Origin: SURF-24 sp964537965
GTDB lineage: Bacteria > Bacteroidota > Ignavibacteria > Ignavibacteriales > SURF-24
Length of the DNA stretch: 7,545 nt
NCBI GenBank assembly: GCA_964537965.1
Contig: CAZIDB010000225.1
Coordinates: 1-7,545 of the forward strand
Direction: 5' to 3'
The stretch's first letter is position 1. Each line of letters starts with the position of its first letter. Below are positions 5,777 to 7,545 of the stretch, one piece after another. The notes under the pieces were generated by a model. The model was not told the origin of the DNA, ran no database searches, and saw only the letters and a list, made by a program, of their open reading frames with translations. A program made the position numbers and the translations under genes.

Positions 5777-6189
5777 TTTCGGAACTAACCGGTAAAAAAG
5801 TTGGAGTGGATACTGCTCCGTTTATCTATTTCATTGAAAAGCATCCCGAATATCATAATGTTCTTAAAGAGATTTTCCGGCTTGCTGCTAAAAAGCAAAT
5901 TCACATTATTACAAGCATTATTACTTTAATTGAAGTGATGGTTCATCCCTTAAGATTGGGTCATGTTAAACTTGCCGAAAGATACGAACAGATTCTTTCC
6001 GGATCAGATGAAATTTTATTGGCAGATGTTACATCAGAAGTTGGTTGCCAGGCAGCAGTACTTAGAAGCAAATACAATATTAAAACACCGGATGCTATTC
6101 AGATATCGGCATCATTAGTAAACGATGCGGAATTTTTTATTACAAATGACAAACGGTTAAAAAGTATAAAAGAAATTAAAGTTATATAA
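5767..6189 (+). CDS. PIN-domain toxin (VapC-like ribonuclease)
   Basis: PIN-domain protein of 140 residues, the usual VapC length. The four acidic residues of the metal site are visible: D15 (KVGVDTAPFIYFIE), E56 (TLIEVMVHP), D109 (KTPDAIQISASL) and D128 (FFITNDKRL). VapC toxins are Mg-dependent endoribonucleases that typically cleave tRNA or rRNA; the target here cannot be inferred. The start must be TTG at 5767: an in-frame TAA is at 5761-5763, and the next candidate, a GTG at codon 14, would remove the first strand next to the catalytic D15. It overlaps the antitoxin by 10 bases, consistent with translational coupling. The pair sits just upstream of hemL, 26 bases away, so toxin transcripts may read into hemL. 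Confidence 0.88.
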   Translation: MEIISELTGKKVGVDTAPFIYFIEKHPEYHNVLKEIFRLAAKKQIHIITSIITLIEVMVHPLRLGHVKLAERYEQILSGSDEILLADVTSEVGCQAAVLRSKYNIKTPDAIQISASLVNDAEFFITNDKRLKSIKEIKVI

Positions 6190-6203
6190 CTGGATGACTT
6201 GAT

Positions 6204-6209
6204 AAAGGA
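6204..6209 (+). promoter_or_regulatory. Ribosome binding site of hemL
   Basis: AAAGGA lies six bases before ATG 6216. It fixes the hemL start even though most of the N-terminal half is lost in the gap. Confidence 0.6.
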
Positions 6210-6215
6210 TTAATT

Positions 6216-7164
6216 ATGAAAATTCCAAACAGCGAAAAACTTTTTNNNNNNNNNNNNNNNNNNNNNNNNNNNNNNNNNNNNNNNNNNNNNNNNNNNNNNN
6301 NNNNNNNNNNNNNNNNNNNNNNNNNNNNNNNNNNNNNNNNNNNNNGGTGCTTTAACTTTTGGTGTACCTACAAGTCCCGGTGTTACAATAGGAAACGCTG
6401 TTGATACTCTTATTGCCGATTATAATGATATTAGCTCAATTAAAAATCTTGTTGCGGCAAACAAGAACCAGATTGCCGCAGTTATAATTGAACCCGTTGC
6501 CGGCAATATGGGCGTTGTTAAAATGAATGAGCAATTCCTTAAAGAGCTAAAAGAAATTTGTGAAAATGAAAAAATTGTTCTGATTTTTGATGAAGTGATG
6601 ACCGGATTCCGTGTTGCTAAAGGCGGAGCACAGGAAATACTCGGAGTTAAACCTGATCTTTCAACATTCGGAAAAATTATTGGCGGAGGTTTGCCGGTTG
6701 GTGCATTCGGCGGAAAGAAAGAAATTATGAAAATGATTTCACCAAGTGGACCTGTTTACCAGGCAGGAACATTAAGCGGCAACCCGCTTGCAATGTCTGC
6801 AGGTTATGCGGCGCTTACTTATATAAAGGAACATCCGGAAATCTATAATCTGCTTGAAGAGAAATCAAAATTTCTTGAGGAAGGATTTGCAGAAAACCAG
6901 AAATCACTTGGCAAAAATTTTGCCTTTAACCGTGTCGGTTCAATGATGACTCTTTTCTTTACAGAGCAAAAAGTTGTTGATTTCCATTCTGCGGTTTCAT
7001 CTGACACGGCTTTGTACGGAAAATTCTTTAATGGAATGCTGAAGCGGGGAATTTATCTCGCACCTGCTCAGTTTGAAGCGATGTTTGTTTCAACAGCACA
7101 CACAAAAGAAGATTTGGAGAAGACAGTTAAAGCGCAATATGATGCGCTGAAAGAAATTGTTTAG
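6216..7164 (+). CDS. hemL: Glutamate-1-semialdehyde 2,1-aminomutase (interrupted by assembly gap)
   Basis: PLP-dependent cytosolic enzyme converting glutamate-1-semialdehyde to 5-aminolevulinate in the C5 heme pathway. Ten N-terminal codons (MKIPNSEKLF, fitting the family start S-E-x-L-F/Y) precede the 100-N gap. After it the coding frame resumes at 6346 with GALTFGVPTSPGV and runs 272 codons to TAG. Visible landmarks are EPVAGNMGV, FDEVMTGFRVA with the PLP-ring aspartate at 6589-6591, the PLP lysine at 6673-6675 in STFGKIIGGGLPVGAFGG, and VYQAGTLSGNPLAM. The family is about 425-430 residues, so roughly 145 residues (about 435 bases) are missing. The two parts lie in different frames only because the gap is a placeholder of 100. 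There is no sign of a real frameshift, and all catalytic residues that are visible are intact. It lies 26 bases after the PIN toxin. Confidence 0.95.
6246..6345. other. Scaffold gap of exactly 100 N inside hemL
   Basis: Bases 6246-6345 are all N. A round 100 is a standard placeholder for a gap of unknown size. Ten codons before and the in-frame sequence after it require the true gap to be a multiple of three, which 100 is not. Comparison with the usual HemL length suggests about 430-440 missing bases. Confidence 0.95.
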
Positions 7165-7181
7165 GCGAAGGCTGAGGCAAA
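7164..7181 (+). repeat. Short hexamer array at the hemL stop
   Basis: Three 6-base units, GGCGAA (7164), GGCTGA (7170) and GGCAAA (7176), start with the last base of the hemL TAG stop and are followed by a G-run. It is short and could be chance, but it is GC-rich in an AT-rich gap and resembles the other post-stop arrays in this window. Confidence 0.35.
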
Positions 7182-7191
7182 GGGGCCTGAA

Positions 7192-7210
7192 TTATTGCAA
7201 GCAGCAATAA
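7192..7210 (+). terminator. Weak hairpin after hemL
   Basis: Perfect 7-bp arms, TTATTGC (7192-7198) and GCAATAA (7204-7210), with a five-base loop lie 28 bases after the hemL stop. The stem has only two G-C pairs and no T-run follows, so intrinsic termination is doubtful. Confidence 0.22.
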
Positions 7211-7223
7211 ACAGATTAATACC

Positions 7224-7252
7224 TTGAATAAGTAAAACAATTATTTTATGTT
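7224..7252 (+). promoter_or_regulatory. Possible promoter of the secreted-protein gene
   Basis: TTGAAT (7224-7229) and TATGTT (7247-7252) are separated by 17 bases, each matching four of six sigma-70 consensus positions. Transcription would start near 7259, about 54 bases before the ATG at 7313. AT-rich DNA makes such matches common. Confidence 0.25.
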
Positions 7253-7312
7253 CTCATAAGGTTTTTAATAAAAGATATTTCAAACAACACTTTCAATTAT
7301 TGCGGGGTAGCT

Positions 7313-7545
7313 ATGAAAGTAAAAATATTATTTCTGTTTGCATTCTTTGTTTTCTTCTTTGGAAACGAAGTGTTTTCCCAGAATATCCTTAGGCTATTTA
7401 ACCGGGATTATCACTTATCATCTCAGCATTCAAATTCTATTGATCAAATACTTCTTAACCAACCACAACATTCAATTTGTAAAAATCAATCCGGCTATTT
7501 ATTAGACAGCATTTATATGGTTACTGAGGGATTCACGGCAACCAG
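7313..7545 (+). CDS. Secreted protein of unknown function (3'-truncated)
   Basis: An open frame runs from ATG 7313 to the window edge (77 full codons). The ATG is preceded by GGGG at 7304-7307. The N-terminus is a clear signal peptide: MKVK, then a strongly hydrophobic stretch of about 13 residues (ILFLFAFFVFFFG), then a likely signal-peptidase I site after VFS, before QN. The visible mature part is polar, rich in Ser, Gln, Asn and His, and has a single Cys. No domain is recognisable. The YLLDSIYMVTEGFTAT segment resembles the start of repeat-rich extracellular proteins that often carry a type IX sorting domain at the far C-terminus in this lineage, but that end is outside the window. The gene was chosen from signal peptide, ribosome binding site and uninterrupted frame. 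It is probably a separate transcription unit from hemL, given the 148-base gap. Confidence 0.7.
   Translation, partial: MKVKILFLFAFFVFFFGNEVFSQNILRLFNRDYHLSSQHSNSIDQILLNQPQHSICKNQSGYLLDSIYMVTEGFTAT

Noticed and set aside
6216..6404. Apparent 62-residue protein running through the N gap
   Set aside because: The frame after the gap is meaningless because the gap length is a placeholder; the true continuation is the hemL frame resuming at 6346.
6216..7164. hemL as a frameshifted pseudogene
   Set aside because: The frame change coincides exactly with the 100-N gap, and all visible active-site residues are intact.
7246..7265. TTATG-TTCT-CATAA hairpin followed by GG and a T-run, as a hemL terminator
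   Set aside because: The stem is only five bp with one G-C pair, and it overlaps a possible promoter; too weak to call.

Overview
This is an AT-rich, gene-dense bacterial window with short intergenic gaps. Several protein-coding genes are clear, there is no rRNA or tRNA, and no stretch longer than about 150 bases lacks a gene. Base composition, the style of the proteins, the frequent TTG starts, a lone TAnnTTTG-like box and a secreted protein at the right edge suggest the Bacteroidota/Chlorobiota/Ignavibacteria group, most likely Ignavibacteria. That placement is an inference from style, not a marker-gene assignment.

Layout. Bases 1-840 are the C-terminal part of a HemY-type protoporphyrinogen oxidase. 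A small four-helix-bundle (S23/IVS-type) gene follows at 854-1228, framed by inverted arrays of a 7-bp repeat. Then comes hemB (1272-2255, porphobilinogen synthase). An aldo/keto reductase (2338-3321) and an MFS exporter (3387-4655) continue on the same strand. Glutamate racemase murI (4697-5452) is on the opposite strand, convergent with the MFS gene. Divergent from murI is a VapBC-like antitoxin/PIN-toxin pair (5576-6189), followed after 26 bp by hemL (6216-7164, glutamate-1-semialdehyde aminotransferase). hemL is interrupted by a scaffold gap of exactly 100 N. The window ends in the first 77 codons of a secreted protein (7313 onward).

How the genes work together. hemL, hemB and hemY catalyse an early, a middle and a late step of C5-pathway tetrapyrrole synthesis (glutamate-1-semialdehyde to ALA, ALA to porphobilinogen, protoporphyrinogen to protoporphyrin). 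The window is therefore a loose heme-biosynthesis neighbourhood broken up by accessory genes. murI supplies D-glutamate for peptidoglycan. The reductase and exporter have no assignable substrate.

The most unusual structure is not a conventional gene. Four of the gaps, all at the 3' end of a gene, carry short degenerate tandem arrays with different periods: 7 bp (both sides of the S23 gene), 6 bp (after hemB), 8 bp (between MFS and murI) and 6 bp (at the hemL stop). Only the 7-bp array contains an S23 gene, and there its two halves are inverted relative to each other. This fits a small IVS-like insertion between hemY and hemB, with the other arrays being possible empty sites of the same or related elements. 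That link is a hypothesis.
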